64,000 nt of DNA from Anaerolineales bacterium UBA6055 (GCA_002428985.1 DIYL01000048.1:1-64000), one strand, 5' to 3'. Counted from the first letter of the stretch, positions 1 to 9,605 are shown. Notes: a model not told the origin generated them from the letters alone. Translations and numbers: made by a program.

Positions 1-1878
1 GTTGCCAGTTGCCACATCCCATAATTTGATTGTGTCATCCCAACTGCCGGAAACCAATATTTGCCCGTCAGGGCTGAACTCAATACTAGTAATAACATTA
101 GAGTCTGCTAAAGCAATAATTGGTTCGCCTGTGATGACATCCCGTAAAATGATAGTATTATCCCAACTGGCAGAAGCTAATAGTTGTCCATCAGGACTAA
201 ATACAACACTAATCACATCTTCGGAATGGTCTGCTAATGTGTTGATGGACTCATTCGTTGTAACATCCCATAATTTGATGGTGTCGTCACTACTGGCAGA
301 AGCTAATAGTTGCCCATCAGAACTAAATGCAACACTTCTTACACGACTTAGATGCTCATTCAGTATAAAACCTTCAAAATCATTAGAAATCATATCAACC
401 AGAAAACTTGCCATCCATCCTTCAGTACCATTCGCAAGTCGAATACGATACCAACCTTGTTCTTCCTCCAGCAATACAATTTTGATATTGGAGCCTACAC
501 TAGTCACCACGTTTGCTTCCTCATTAGGTGATAACCGTATGTTCGCATTATTATTGGTGAATCCTAACCTAAAAGATATTAGTTCATCTACTAGTATATC
601 AACTGTTGGAACTACAGTCGGTTCAACTATTTGTGCCAGTGCGGTTTCAGTCGCAATGGCCTGCTCAAAAATTTCAGTTGCTACGGCATTTTGAGTGGCT
701 GTTGCGTTGGTGTTTGCGATTACTGTCTGTGTCAAATCCGTTGTCGCTGTTGGCGTTAGGGTTGGGGTGGCAGTATCGGTTGGTGTATCAGTTAGGGTTG
801 AGGTCGGACTCGGTGTAATGGTTGGTGTCGGTGTATCTGTATCCGTCGGTGTATTGGTCGGTGTGTTGGTTGGTATCGGTGTATTGGTCGGTGCATCGGC
901 AGTTAATTGTGCGATCTGAGTACTCGCTTCATTAGTTAATACTATAGCTTCAGAAGTTTCCGTCTGATTCTGTATATCAATAACTTGAGCTGTTAATGTC
1001 AGATCCGGCGTCGCTGTGGGTGTATCCGATGGTGTATTGGTAATCGTGCTAGTCGGTGTTGAAGTGGGTGGTGGCATATCTGTTGGTGTCGGTGACGGTG
1101 TATCCGTAAATGCATCAATCGTCTCTTGGGCTTCTTGTGTGCGTTGTTGACCGATTTCGATAACGAGCATCTCAAATGTGCTGGTTAAATCTGGTGTTTC
1201 GGTTGCTGTGGCTACTCCTACCGCATCCACTGCCATAGCTGCTTGTGTGTTGAGCATTGCAATCTGTGTTTCTTGGTTGGCTGGTGTAGCTGTTCCTAAA
1301 TTATCGCCTGACGATGCACTATTGGATACAATCATAAAACCTATAAATGCCAGCACAAGTAGACTCACGACTGCAATGACAATTCGTGGCATGACATTAC
1401 TAGAGGGTTTGTCATCGACAATCTCAGGTGCATTCGCATCTATAATCCGTTGCACCCTCGCCATATCTTGATGGAAGTCTCTCCCCAAACGCGCAAACAT
1501 AAAATTTAGAGCGACAATTCCTCGCACATCATCGGGCAATTTTGAAGAATCGATTGGCACATCGTCTGCAAGCAAGAGTGGGATAACTGTTTTGCCATCA
1601 CTTAAACTCTTGGCTACTTCAAGCCGAACATAATCGGTTTCATCATTCTCAGTTCGGCGCGCTAACTCATCGACCCATTCATAGCCAATGACAACGACAA
1701 CAATATCGGAGGCATCTAAGCTATTGATAATCACTTGTTCAAAGTTGGTCGCGCCGGGGATGCGGTCAACATCAATGAAGACATTGTCTATCCCGTATTT
1801 ATTAACGAGCCAATCCGCGATGCGATGGGCGCGCTCTTGAGAATCCATGCGCCGATAAGAGACAAAAATTTTGGGCAT
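1..1878 (-). CDS. TIR domain - TM - Thr/Pro linker - SH3 - WD40 protein (3' end beyond window)
   Basis: I translated this leftward frame by hand; it stays open from an ATG at 1878 to the window edge (626 codons). Residues 1-145 form a TIR_2-type domain opening with MPKIFVSYRRMDS. Glu87 in DYVRLEVAKSL aligns by eye with the catalytic Glu of NAD-cleaving TIR domains such as SARM1. A transmembrane helix follows at about 164-184, then a long Thr/Pro/Asn-rich linker (about nt 700-1140). A bacterial SH3 segment ends in GWYRIRLANGTEGWM, and at least three WD40 repeats (SPDGQLLASAS, WDV) follow before the edge. The order suggests a membrane-anchored sensor with an intracellular TIR effector. Defence or regulated cell death is inference. 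A gene of unknown function ends 95 bp upstream on the same strand. Confidence 0.85.
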   Translation of the reverse strand, partial: MPKIFVSYRRMDSQERAHRIADWLVNKYGIDNVFIDVDRIPGATNFEQVIINSLDASDIVVVVIGYEWVDELARRTENDETDYVRLEVAKSLSDGKTVIPLLLADDVPIDSSKLPDDVRGIVALNFMFARLGRDFHQDMARVQRIIDANAPEIVDDKPSSNVMPRIVIAVVSLLVLAFIGFMIVSNSASSGDNLGTATPANQETQIAMLNTQAAMAVDAVGVATATETPDLTSTFEMLVIEIGQQRTQEAQETIDAFTDTPSPTPTDMPPPTSTPTSTITNTPSDTPTATPDLTLTAQVIDIQNQTETSEAIVLTNEASTQIAQLTADAPTNTPIPTNTPTNTPTDTDTPTPTITPSPTSTLTDTPTDTATPTLTPTATTDLTQTVIANTNATATQNAVATEIFEQAIATETALAQIVEPTVVPTVDILVDELISFRLGFTNNNANIRLSPNEEANVVTSVGSNIKIVLLEEEQGWYRIRLANGTEGWMASFLVDMISNDFEGFILNEHLSRVRSVAFSSDGQLLASASSDDTIKLWDVTTNESINTLADHSEDVISVVFSPDGQLLASASWDNTIILRDVITGEPIIALADSNVITSIEFSPDGQILVSGSWDDTIKLWDVATGN

Positions 1879-1973
1879 TGGTTGCAGTCTGTGTATGCGT
1901 CAACAATCAGAACTATTATGACAACATCAAACTAATTTCGCAACCAGATCGGGGACAACCTGTCGCTATGTGA

Positions 1974-2675
1974 TTACATTAAAAAAGCAATCAGCCGTTG
2001 CACCAGCGATTTGTTTTTACGGCGTTGTTTTTTCTGTTGTTGGGCTTCTTCGGGGGTGCGGTCATACAGTGGCGTTGACCAGAATCCATCTTCTGCCCAT
2101 TCAAGGACACGCCCATCACCATAGCCGGCTTCAAATAGTAAGTTGTGGTATTTATCGGGGTCGTCGGGACGGTCACGCTGTGCCATTTTGCTGACAACTG
2201 TGGCATCAGTGCTATCTGCATCGAAGTGGTTGAGCAAAATCAGCATTTTTTTGTAAGTTTTGATGCGCACGTCATATTGCCATGTGTTTGATTTCAGCTT
2301 ATGGGTCAGCCAGTGGTGCCACCAGACCCGTACCGCAAAATCAACCGACTCGATAATGGCGAACGCGCGGTGATGTTCGGAGTTGTAAATTGCATCGAGT
2401 GCCATCGACAAACGCTTAGCACCGATGAAGTTCGACCGCCGTTTAAAACGGATAATTTCGCGGTCGACATATGGCAAAAAGTAATCAAGCCATGTATTGC
2501 GTAGGTCTTGATGCAACCCGAGGCGATACGTCATATACCAGATGCGCGCCAAGGTGTACGATTGGTCTTGGAGGATTGTCAACGCCTTATCATAATCACG
2601 CTGTAAGATAAGTGTCTGACCGTAACGTACCTGTTTAATGTTGGGGTCGATTTTTGCTTGAGCAATTTTATCCAC
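1974..2675 (-). CDS. Uncharacterised 233-residue protein, upstream partner of the TIR gene
   Basis: I do not recognise a family. The predicted protein is soluble and charged, with many Trp, Tyr and His residues, for example in a segment reading VRVWWHHWLTHKLK. It ends in a Lys/Arg-rich tail (EEAQQQKKQRRKNKS). The N-terminal part (YGQTLILQRDYDKALTIL) resembles a single TPR-like helical hairpin, but no clear repeat array is visible. The start is a GTG with AGGGA just upstream on the coding strand. It lies 95 bp upstream of the TIR-WD40 gene in the same direction, so co-transcription is likely and a functional link is possible but unproven. Confidence 0.6.
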   Translation of the reverse strand: MDKIAQAKIDPNIKQVRYGQTLILQRDYDKALTILQDQSYTLARIWYMTYRLGLHQDLRNTWLDYFLPYVDREIIRFKRRSNFIGAKRLSMALDAIYNSEHHRAFAIIESVDFAVRVWWHHWLTHKLKSNTWQYDVRIKTYKKMLILLNHFDADSTDATVVSKMAQRDRPDDPDKYHNLLFEAGYGDGRVLEWAEDGFWSTPLYDRTPEEAQQQKKQRRKNKSLVQRLIAFLM

Positions 2676-2821
2676 AAGCTATCCCTATCACGAAACTTCT
2701 TCACCATTTGTGGTTAATATAACACAGTATTGCGGTGGTTTACGTTATAGAATAGAAACTTTTGTTAGGCGTAAGTGACATATACATAGTTTAATGAATG
2801 TCGAAATTAGTTGTGTAATCT

Positions 2822-3133
2822 CTACCTATTACCCTCAGTGCATAGCTGTACCACAAGTCCATCGCTCCAATTATACTTGGTATCCATCTTCTGTTTGACG
2901 GCTGTAATGATTGTCTGATCGGTTGGAATAGACCCTGTTCCATTAACGTTTATTTCGCCCAACCGAATTGTAATAGCTGGATTGGCGCGGATATTTTGTA
3001 CCCAATGCGCCCCCTCGCGTTTTTCCGACACGAGATAGTAGCATCCGTCATGCTCCACATACCAAATTTCGATTTCATGAGGGTTGCCTGTTTTGTGCCC
3101 TGTGGTTGTGAGGTAAAGGTATTTCTCTGCCAT
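2822..3133 (-). CDS. Ddn-like nitroreductase / PNPOx-like flavin or F420 oxidoreductase
   Basis: This small protein (103 aa) fits the DUF385/Ddn-type split-barrel family: YLTTTGHKTGNPHEIEIWY, then YYLVSEKREGAHWVQNIRANP and a final hydrophobic strand. Family members bind deazaflavin F420 or FMN and reduce quinones or nitro compounds. I chose the internal ATG at 3133 (MAEKYLY) because GGTGA lies six bases before it; an upstream TTG would add four residues. It diverges from a cofE homologue, the F420 polyglutamylation enzyme, which supports F420 as cofactor. Assignment to F420 rather than FMN is inference. Confidence 0.75.
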   Translation of the reverse strand: MAEKYLYLTTTGHKTGNPHEIEIWYVEHDGCYYLVSEKREGAHWVQNIRANPAITIRLGEINVNGTGSIPTDQTIITAVKQKMDTKYNWSDGLVVQLCTEGNR

Positions 3134-3273
3134 ATCATTCACCAAATGTAATATCTAAGATCACATCTAAACACTAACTACAGTGTATCATCATTATCGT
3201 CTCATAGCTGACATCATTCCGCAGATATGATACCATCACCCTTTATGATTCACCTGAGTAGAAAGCCTTGCCC

Positions 3274-4119
3274 ATGCCACAACCATTGATGGTCTTCCCG
3301 ATTAAAGCACCTGTACAAGACCAGCCCTTTGATTTGGTCGCAACAATTTTGGATAGTTTACACGCTGAAGCGGTGACATTAGAAGAAGGCGATGTGCTGG
3401 CAGTCTCTACAAAATATACTGCTATTGCCGAGGGACGCATTGTCAATATGGATGATGTTGAAATTAGTGACCGCGCAAGAGAGCTTGCCGACCGTTATAA
3501 AATGGATGTTTCAATCGCCCAGTTAGTGATTCAAGAAGCGGATCATATTTTTGGTGGCATCGAGATGGGGTTTTTGTTGACCTCAAATAACGGAGTGATT
3601 TCGCCAAATGCTGGACTTGATCGCTCGAATATCCCGAGTGGGCAAGTGGTGTTACTCCCAGAAAATCCTTATGAATCGGCTGAACGCATTCGTCAACAAC
3701 TACAAGAAAAAGTAGGCGCTCACATTGGTGTGATTCTAACGGATAGCTGGCTTGTCCCCGGACGCTATGGGACAACAGGAGTTGCCGTTAGCGCCTCAGG
3801 TTTTAATCCGATTAAAGATGAACGCGGAAAAATGGATTTATTTGGCAACCCAATGGCAGTGACACAGGTTGGTGTTGCCGACTCATTAGCGGTTTGTGCG
3901 CAAGCTGTGATGGGCGAACGCAACGAAGCCACCCCGATTGCCGTCATTCGTGGCGCAGACATTGAATTATCATCCGCCAAATTAACTGCCGAAAATGTCT
4001 CGATTCCATGGCATATGTGTATCTACGTGGAATCGCTCACCCTTGGGATCTTACCTGATGGTGCACCGACCGAACCGTTTAGCCGAACGCTTAATAAACG
4101 CGATGTAGCAGGTGCATGA
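3274..4119 (+). CDS. cofE: Coenzyme F420:L-glutamate ligase family protein
   Basis: CofE adds gamma-linked glutamates to F420-0 using GTP. The 281-residue protein spans the usual family length with characteristic stretches: EGDVLAVSTKYTAIAEGR near the N-terminus, DSWLVPGRYGTTGVAVSASG in the middle, and LFGNPMAVTQVGVADSLA and VIRGADIE toward the end. I chose the ATG at 3274 because GAAAG stands at normal spacing; a TTG six bases earlier is too close. The divergent Ddn-like gene upstream fits F420 metabolism. A stand-alone CofE-like paralogue of different specificity cannot be excluded. Confidence 0.85.
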   Translation: MPQPLMVFPIKAPVQDQPFDLVATILDSLHAEAVTLEEGDVLAVSTKYTAIAEGRIVNMDDVEISDRARELADRYKMDVSIAQLVIQEADHIFGGIEMGFLLTSNNGVISPNAGLDRSNIPSGQVVLLPENPYESAERIRQQLQEKVGAHIGVILTDSWLVPGRYGTTGVAVSASGFNPIKDERGKMDLFGNPMAVTQVGVADSLAVCAQAVMGERNEATPIAVIRGADIELSSAKLTAENVSIPWHMCIYVESLTLGILPDGAPTEPFSRTLNKRDVAGA

Positions 4120-4131
4120 GGACGATTAATC

Positions 4132-5541
4132 ATGACAGACACACAAACTAGCTTCTGGGATACCCACCAGCAATTCAATCAAGACAAATCGTTGTATCGG
4201 CAAGCACTCAGCTATGCGAGTGATTATCTGGATGCGGTGCGTCAGCGCAATGTTTTCCCAACAGATGACGCTGTCGCACGCTTAGCCGAACTCGACGAGT
4301 CGATGCCGGATTACCCCATGGAGTCATCACAGGTTATCCAATTGCTCCATGAAATCGGGTCGCCTGCGACTGTCGCCCAAGGTGGTGGTCGCTATTTTGG
4401 TTTTGTGAATGGTGGTGTAATTCCGGCATCTTTAGCGGCGCGGATTCTTGCTGATGTGTGGGATCAAAATGCAGGGTTACATGTCATGTCACCGATTGCT
4501 TCCAAATTAGAAGCCTTATGCGAACGCTGGCTTGTTGAGATGTTTGGTTTACCCAATGGAACTACGGCTGGTTTTGTCAGCGGTACATCAACAGCGACGA
4601 TGGTCGGCTTATTAGCCGGACGAAACGCACTCCTCAAAAATCAAGGTTGGGATGCTAGTGAGCAGGGATTATTTGGTGCGCCCCCGATACGCGTTATGAC
4701 AAGCCAACAAGCTCATGGCACTGTTCGTAAAGCACTCGCGATTATCGGCATTGGTAATGCCCAGATTGAGCGTGTGCCTGCTAATGCACAAGGACGACTA
4801 GACGCATCTCAATTGCCTGAATTAGATGATAATACCCTTGTCATTCTGCAGGCGGGTAATGTCAATTCCGGTGCATTTGATCCATTTATTGACGTATGCG
4901 AAAAAGCGAACCAAGCCGGTGCGTGGGTGCACATTGATGGTGCGTTTGGATTATGGGCGGCTGCGAGTGATTCAACCCGTTATCTAACTGATGGGATCGC
5001 GCTGGCGGATTCATGGTCGGTTGATGGACATAAGACACTCAACACACCATATGATAGTGGGATTGTCTTATGTAAAGACCGCTCTGCGATGGTCAGTGCA
5101 TTACAAGCGACGGGTGCTTATATGCAATTTAGCGAACATCGAGATGGGATGCTGTATGTACCAGAAATGTCACGGCGTGCGCGTGGTATTGAAATGTGGG
5201 CATTACTCAAAACGCTCGGACGTAGCGGCGTCGATACGATGATCGCGCAATTATGCGACCGTGCCAAATTATTTGCAGAACTTCTCCCAGAACATGGCTT
5301 CAATGTATTAAATGACGTTGTCTTCAATCAGGTGGTTGTGACATGCGCTACACCTGAACTGACACAAGCAACATTGGCGCAAATTCAACGCGATGGCGTG
5401 TGCTGGTGTGGTGGATCAAACTGGCGTGGTGAGCCAGTGATTCGCATCAGTGTTTGTTCATGGGCGACTACAGAAGAGGATGTGCGCCTTTCTGTTAAAG
5501 CATTCGCCGAAGCATATCAAAAAGTTATACAGACATCATAA
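4132..5541 (+). CDS. PLP-dependent group II decarboxylase-like protein
   Basis: A fold-type I PLP enzyme of 469 residues, related to aromatic amino acid and glutamate decarboxylases. Lys301 in SVDGHKTLN is the predicted Schiff-base lysine, Asp269 in HIDGAFG would contact the pyridine nitrogen, and His195 in SQQAHGTV would stack on the ring. The N-terminal GGGRYFGFVNGG and SGTSTATMVGLLAGRN segments are also typical. It starts 12 bp after cofE on the same strand, so the two are probably co-transcribed. The substrate cannot be told from sequence. Confidence 0.85.
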   Translation: MTDTQTSFWDTHQQFNQDKSLYRQALSYASDYLDAVRQRNVFPTDDAVARLAELDESMPDYPMESSQVIQLLHEIGSPATVAQGGGRYFGFVNGGVIPASLAARILADVWDQNAGLHVMSPIASKLEALCERWLVEMFGLPNGTTAGFVSGTSTATMVGLLAGRNALLKNQGWDASEQGLFGAPPIRVMTSQQAHGTVRKALAIIGIGNAQIERVPANAQGRLDASQLPELDDNTLVILQAGNVNSGAFDPFIDVCEKANQAGAWVHIDGAFGLWAAASDSTRYLTDGIALADSWSVDGHKTLNTPYDSGIVLCKDRSAMVSALQATGAYMQFSEHRDGMLYVPEMSRRARGIEMWALLKTLGRSGVDTMIAQLCDRAKLFAELLPEHGFNVLNDVVFNQVVVTCATPELTQATLAQIQRDGVCWCGGSNWRGEPVIRISVCSWATTEEDVRLSVKAFAEAYQKVIQTS

Positions 5542-5588
5542 ACCCAATTCTTTACAAGGATAGCAACTCTAAATTTGTCATATAAATT

Positions 5589-5613
5589 ACGCTCTACTTG
5601 ATAGGGCGTTTTC
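5589..5613 (+). terminator. Rho-independent terminator after the decarboxylase gene
   Basis: ACGCTCT and AGGGCGT form a seven-pair stem (one G-T pair) with a seven-base loop, followed directly by TTTTC. It lies 48 bp after the decarboxylase stop codon. Confidence 0.55.
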
Positions 5614-5772
5614 TATTGGGTAACTTTGCAAGAGGGTTTTAAAGACGGTTGTTTCTCCAACAGCTTTTTACACTTTCTACATAACTTCTACACAAGTCAA
5701 CTTTATCCTTTGTCCAATGTTTAATTTTCTGTGTTGGTCCGAACACAACTGAATCGACAAAGGGAGAGAATT

Positions 5773-6735
5773 ATGAGACGATCGAATTTAGTCATGGCAC
5801 TGTTAGTCGCAGTGGGTCTACTGATGAGTGTATCAATTGTTATAGCACAACCGCCACGGCCCAGAGATGGACAGCCTACATTTGAACTCGATGACAGTAT
5901 TTTCCAAGCAACGCTTGATGTTTCGAATTTTGAAACATACGGCGATGCCCTCATTGACCAGATCGCTTTAGGTGATGGTGGTGGAAATGATGACCTCTTC
6001 CGTAATAGTGGTGTGGTCATTGATGAAGAAAATAACTTGTATTATGGTGTCAACGGGGTTCATCCAGTCAATCGCGGTGACTATACATCATACTATCCTA
6101 AGTCCATCGTGGCTGCATCACTCGAAACTGACGAAATCGTAGCTGTGTATAGCTTTGATGAGATCAACGGCCATGAAGTTGATATGGAAGCGTTGACCTT
6201 CGCTGATGGGACTGACTTCCTCTATATTGGGGACGAGTACAACTACATCTATGAATTGGATCTCAGCACGGGTGAGATTACTCGCGAATGGGATCTTGCA
6301 GACATCAATATTGAAACTGAGGTTGACCGTGGTATTGAGTCGTTGAGTTACGCGCAAGAAACAGGATATTTCTATGCAGGTATCCAAGAACCCAACGAAG
6401 TCTATATCCTTGACTTGAATTTGGAATCAGAAACGACTGAAATTAGTATCGTGTCGAGTTTTGATTCGCTCACATCGCCTAGCGGTCTATTTGTACATCC
6501 TAATGGCAACGTATATATGACCATCTTCGGGGCAAGCCAATACATTTTCCGTTTTAATCTCGAAGGAGAACTCAACTGTGCGATTGGAATTCCTGAGGAA
6601 TTGAATATGACACAACCGGATGGCATCTGGATTTCGTCGGATGATCAATACTTGTATCTTGTGGATTCGCAGGGACCAGCATTTGATGGATATTCACTGT
6701 ACCAGATAGCATGGACCGATCCATGTGATCTTTAA
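5773..6735 (+). CDS. Secreted beta-propeller-like protein
   Basis: The start at 5773 is chosen because GGGAGAG lies just upstream; it gives 320 residues beginning with a clear signal peptide (MRRSNLVMALLVAVGLL, cleavage probably after VIA). The mature part contains repeated blade-like strands such as FLYIGDEYNYIYELDLSTGEI, GYFYAGIQEPNEVYILDL and SGLFVHPNGNVYMTI, recalling SMP-30, SdiA-regulated or phytase-like propellers. Asp-rich loops could bind Ca2+. Likely extracellular; substrate unknown. A hairpin terminator follows. Confidence 0.7.
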   Translation: MRRSNLVMALLVAVGLLMSVSIVIAQPPRPRDGQPTFELDDSIFQATLDVSNFETYGDALIDQIALGDGGGNDDLFRNSGVVIDEENNLYYGVNGVHPVNRGDYTSYYPKSIVAASLETDEIVAVYSFDEINGHEVDMEALTFADGTDFLYIGDEYNYIYELDLSTGEITREWDLADINIETEVDRGIESLSYAQETGYFYAGIQEPNEVYILDLNLESETTEISIVSSFDSLTSPSGLFVHPNGNVYMTIFGASQYIFRFNLEGELNCAIGIPEELNMTQPDGIWISSDDQYLYLVDSQGPAFDGYSLYQIAWTDPCDL

Positions 6736-6793
6736 TCCAGTATTGATGCATTATCTAAAATAACACCATTACATACGAAGATGACAAATAATG

Positions 6794-6823
6794 AAAACGG
6801 GTGCTTATGCACTCGTTTTGTTT
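6794..6823 (+). terminator. Rho-independent terminator
   Basis: AAAACGGGTGC and GCACTCGTTTT pair over eleven positions (one G-T pair) around a TTAT loop and run into GTTTT. It lies about 60 bp after the propeller gene. Confidence 0.75.
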
Positions 6824-6977
6824 TGCCAAATTCCATAAGCTGAAAGTAAATCTGAGAAAGTCCTGTTTTGTAATAACAATTGACAGTCAAGTTTTATCTG
6901 TTATATTTCTTAATGTTTAGAAAAAGCATTTGACTATACACTGTAACTATAGTCCAAACACTAGAGATCGACAGAAT

Positions 6978-7373
6978 ATGAATCCAATTCAATCAGCCAA
7001 GCAACAATTCAATGTGCATCTACTCCCTAAACCCACTCAACCACAGCTAAGCTTACGCCATCTCGAGCCACAAGCAGGTATATTATGGAACTATGTTGAA
7101 GAAACGTTTTTACGGTTTAATTGGGATATACTTGAATCGACGGATTTGTTTTTAAAAGCCCATCATCCACAGGCAGGCTATACTATCCAAGTGTCTCGAA
7201 TGGGACGTGAGACTGTGATGATTAACCAGAATTATATCATGTTGCCGATTGATGATCTCGCTGAACTTGAAATTATTGCAGATGTCGAAGTTGCTCCGCC
7301 GACGCACACCATATCACAACCAACCCAGAGCTTTATAATCCCTAGAGTCGTACGTCGTTGGTTCAATATGTGA
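6978..7373 (+). CDS. Uncharacterised 131-residue protein
   Basis: I do not recognise this family. The ATG at 6978 gives MNPIQSAKQQFNVHL; a TTG at 6930 would extend it without a better ribosome site. The middle part (ILWNYVEETFLRFNWDILES) looks like a small alpha/beta domain, and the end is basic (IIPRVVRRWFNM). There is no signal peptide or membrane helix. It is convergent with the FHA gene, with 4 bp between the stop codons. Confidence 0.5.
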   Translation: MNPIQSAKQQFNVHLLPKPTQPQLSLRHLEPQAGILWNYVEETFLRFNWDILESTDLFLKAHHPQAGYTIQVSRMGRETVMINQNYIMLPIDDLAELEIIADVEVAPPTHTISQPTQSFIIPRVVRRWFNM

Positions 7374-7377
7374 TGGA

Positions 7378-7830
7378 CTAATCGTATAGAAATTCGATAC
7401 TGAATTCAACACGTCCAAATGCCACAATATCACCCTCTGTAATAATGTACTCTTTTGACGCCATCAGTTGCTTACCATTCAGCAAAGAACCATTCAAGCT
7501 ATCAATATCTTTTAGATAGATATAACTATCTAATGCCAGCATCATTGCATGATAACGTGATACCCCTGCTTCTGACCCATTGAAATCTGCTAAATCCACA
7601 TCCACTTGTGAGTCGCGCATCGACTGTTTGCGACCAATAACTATCATCGGACTGACTTCGATCTTTAAAAAGTGTTCTGGCTCGGATATTGACCGTAGCA
7701 TGATATAGTTGGGGATACCATTTGCATAAACAATCCCATGACGCTCGTCAGCAGGTTGAACCGCAGTGTTATTGATAATAAGTTGGCGAGTAGCGGGGAC
7801 TTTTTCGTCTGTTTGTTGTGAAAAGACCAT
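7378..7830 (-). CDS. FHA-domain protein
   Basis: Residues 60-148 form a forkhead-associated domain, which binds phosphothreonine. The visible core is MIVIGRK (Gly-Arg), then GVSRYHAMM (Ser-x-x-His) and DIDSLNGSLLNG (Asn-Gly), with a closing GDIVAFGRVEF. The first 55 residues are variable and lack a recognisable domain. GAGG stands upstream of the ATG at 7830. It is one of two FHA proteins in the window and a plausible reader of the nearby Ser/Thr kinases, which is inference. Confidence 0.85.
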   Translation of the reverse strand: MVFSQQTDEKVPATRQLIINNTAVQPADERHGIVYANGIPNYIMLRSISEPEHFLKIEVSPMIVIGRKQSMRDSQVDVDLADFNGSEAGVSRYHAMMLALDSYIYLKDIDSLNGSLLNGKQLMASKEYIITEGDIVAFGRVEFSIEFLYD

Positions 7831-8078
7831 ATGAGCCTCATTAGTTTGCTTATTGTTGCGATAGTATAGTGATTATCTATATGGTTTATTTTATGACAAT
7901 TTATAGTTAATTACAATTAAAATTTCTTAAGGTTGATTGATATATTTAAATAGGTGGTGTGTTCCCTACACATCAAACATTAACCATTTTCAGCGTAGGA
8001 AAACCGTCTGTTGGATAGTCAAGGGGCGTCGCGTAAACTATAATCGCCTTACAAAATAGATGACAGAATGGAGTTACA

Positions 8079-9560
8079 ATGCGACGTTTGGTGTTATTAA
8101 TTGCACTATTAGGAATGCTGTCTATGATTGTGACAGCACAAGAAGATATTCGGCTCGATTGGGATCCGGCGCTGAATACAGTGACAGGTGCTGTTGCACT
8201 CACGGGTACAGCTAATATTGCAAATCAACAAATTTTCTTTGTAGAAGCGGCAACATATGATCCAGCAAATCCGGTAACTGATCAGTGGACACCGGTAATT
8301 CTTCCTCAATTTGTCCCTGTAACTGATGGCGCACTTGGTAGTTGGGATACAACCACATTCCCCGATGGCCTCTATCAAATTCGTGTTCATGCTGTAAACC
8401 AGAACAATGACAGCGTATTTTATGCACTCGCACCCATTGCGGTAAACAATGGTGGCACAATCACCAATACTGAACAGGTTGCTCGTTTGGATATGGCAGC
8501 TGTTGTGAATGAAGAAGCATCGGCTGGTTCATTGGAACCTGCTAGTGTCGGCAATAGCGAAATTATCATCGTCAATGGTATCGAAATGTATGGATCACCA
8601 GATGTAGACAATCGTTTACCTGTTCCTGTGGGTGGTCATGTCCGTCACTTTGACGATACTACCAAAGAAATCATGCGCGAAGCAGGCATGACATGGGTCA
8701 AATGGCAAGTACCATATCATGAAGGCGAAGATCTCGTGATTGCCCGTGATCGCATCAATTGGTCGCATGAAGCAGGCTTCAAAGTTGTATTGAGTATTAC
8801 CGGAGAAAAAGATGCGCTCGCGACGGGTGGTGAAGCATATCTCGATGGATATGCTGAATTCCTCGGTGGTGTAGCTGCTATTGGTGCGGATGCAATTGAA
8901 GTCTGGAATGAGATGAATATTGACCGTGAGTGGCCAACTGGGCAAATTGATCCACGCCGTTATGCGATTATGCTGGAAAAAGCCTACAATTCTATCAAAG
9001 ATGCAAACCCAGATACCCTCGTTATTACAGGTGCACTGGCACCAACAGGAGCAGAGGGTGCATTCGGTCTCGCGAGTGTCTGGAATGACGACCGTTACTA
9101 TCAAGGGATGGCAAATGCAGGTGTTGCGAATTTCTCCGATTGTATTGGCGTACACTATAATGAAGGTATCCTCCCACCAACCGCACAAGGTGGAGACCCA
9201 CGCGATGAATATCCAACCCGTTACTTACCATTGATGCTAAATCGTGTGGCATTCCCATTCCGTGCACAAGAAATCCCGATGTGTATTACCGAGATGGGGT
9301 ATCTATCTCCCGAAGGCTATGGTCCATTACCGGGTGGATTTAGTTGGGCTGCCAATGTATCCGTTCAAGAACAAGCGGAATGGCTGGCGCAGGCGATTAC
9401 CGTTGCATCAAACTTTGAGTCCATGCCAGTGGATATGATTATCGTCTGGAATATTGATTTCGATAATTATGAAGGCGAAGATCCACAAGCGGGTTACGCG
9501 ATTCTACGACCCGACGGTACCTGTCCGGCGTGTCAGACAATTGCTGCATTACAGCAATAA
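8079..9560 (+). CDS. Secreted clan GH-A-like glycoside hydrolase
   Basis: The protein (493 aa) begins with a signal peptide (MRRLVLLIALLGMLSMIVTA). Residues 22-125 look like a beta-sandwich (LTGTANIANQQIFFVE). Residues 160-490 look like a TIM barrel with the clan GH-A catalytic pair: Glu278 in IEVWNEMN (Asn-Glu acid/base) and Glu405 in MCITEMGY (nucleophile). It probably cleaves a beta-linked polysaccharide outside the cell. I cannot assign a GH family (GH5- and GH39-like barrels share these motifs). GGAG precedes the ATG. Confidence 0.75.
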   Translation: MRRLVLLIALLGMLSMIVTAQEDIRLDWDPALNTVTGAVALTGTANIANQQIFFVEAATYDPANPVTDQWTPVILPQFVPVTDGALGSWDTTTFPDGLYQIRVHAVNQNNDSVFYALAPIAVNNGGTITNTEQVARLDMAAVVNEEASAGSLEPASVGNSEIIIVNGIEMYGSPDVDNRLPVPVGGHVRHFDDTTKEIMREAGMTWVKWQVPYHEGEDLVIARDRINWSHEAGFKVVLSITGEKDALATGGEAYLDGYAEFLGGVAAIGADAIEVWNEMNIDREWPTGQIDPRRYAIMLEKAYNSIKDANPDTLVITGALAPTGAEGAFGLASVWNDDRYYQGMANAGVANFSDCIGVHYNEGILPPTAQGGDPRDEYPTRYLPLMLNRVAFPFRAQEIPMCITEMGYLSPEGYGPLPGGFSWAANVSVQEQAEWLAQAITVASNFESMPVDMIIVWNIDFDNYEGEDPQAGYAILRPDGTCPACQTIAALQQ

Positions 9561-9605
9561 ATTTCGTCAACCGTTCATATGAAGTAGTTGCTGAAAACAT
9601 TTTGT

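Noticed and set aside
2..919. Plus-strand frames rich in Val, Gly or Ser across the Thr/Pro linker and WD40 part
   Set aside because: They are antisense readings of the TIR-WD40 gene; the valine-rich translation mirrors ACC/CCG codons.
700..1140. Short repeats that look CRISPR-like
   Set aside because: They are codon repeats of a Thr/Pro linker, with no regular spacer length.
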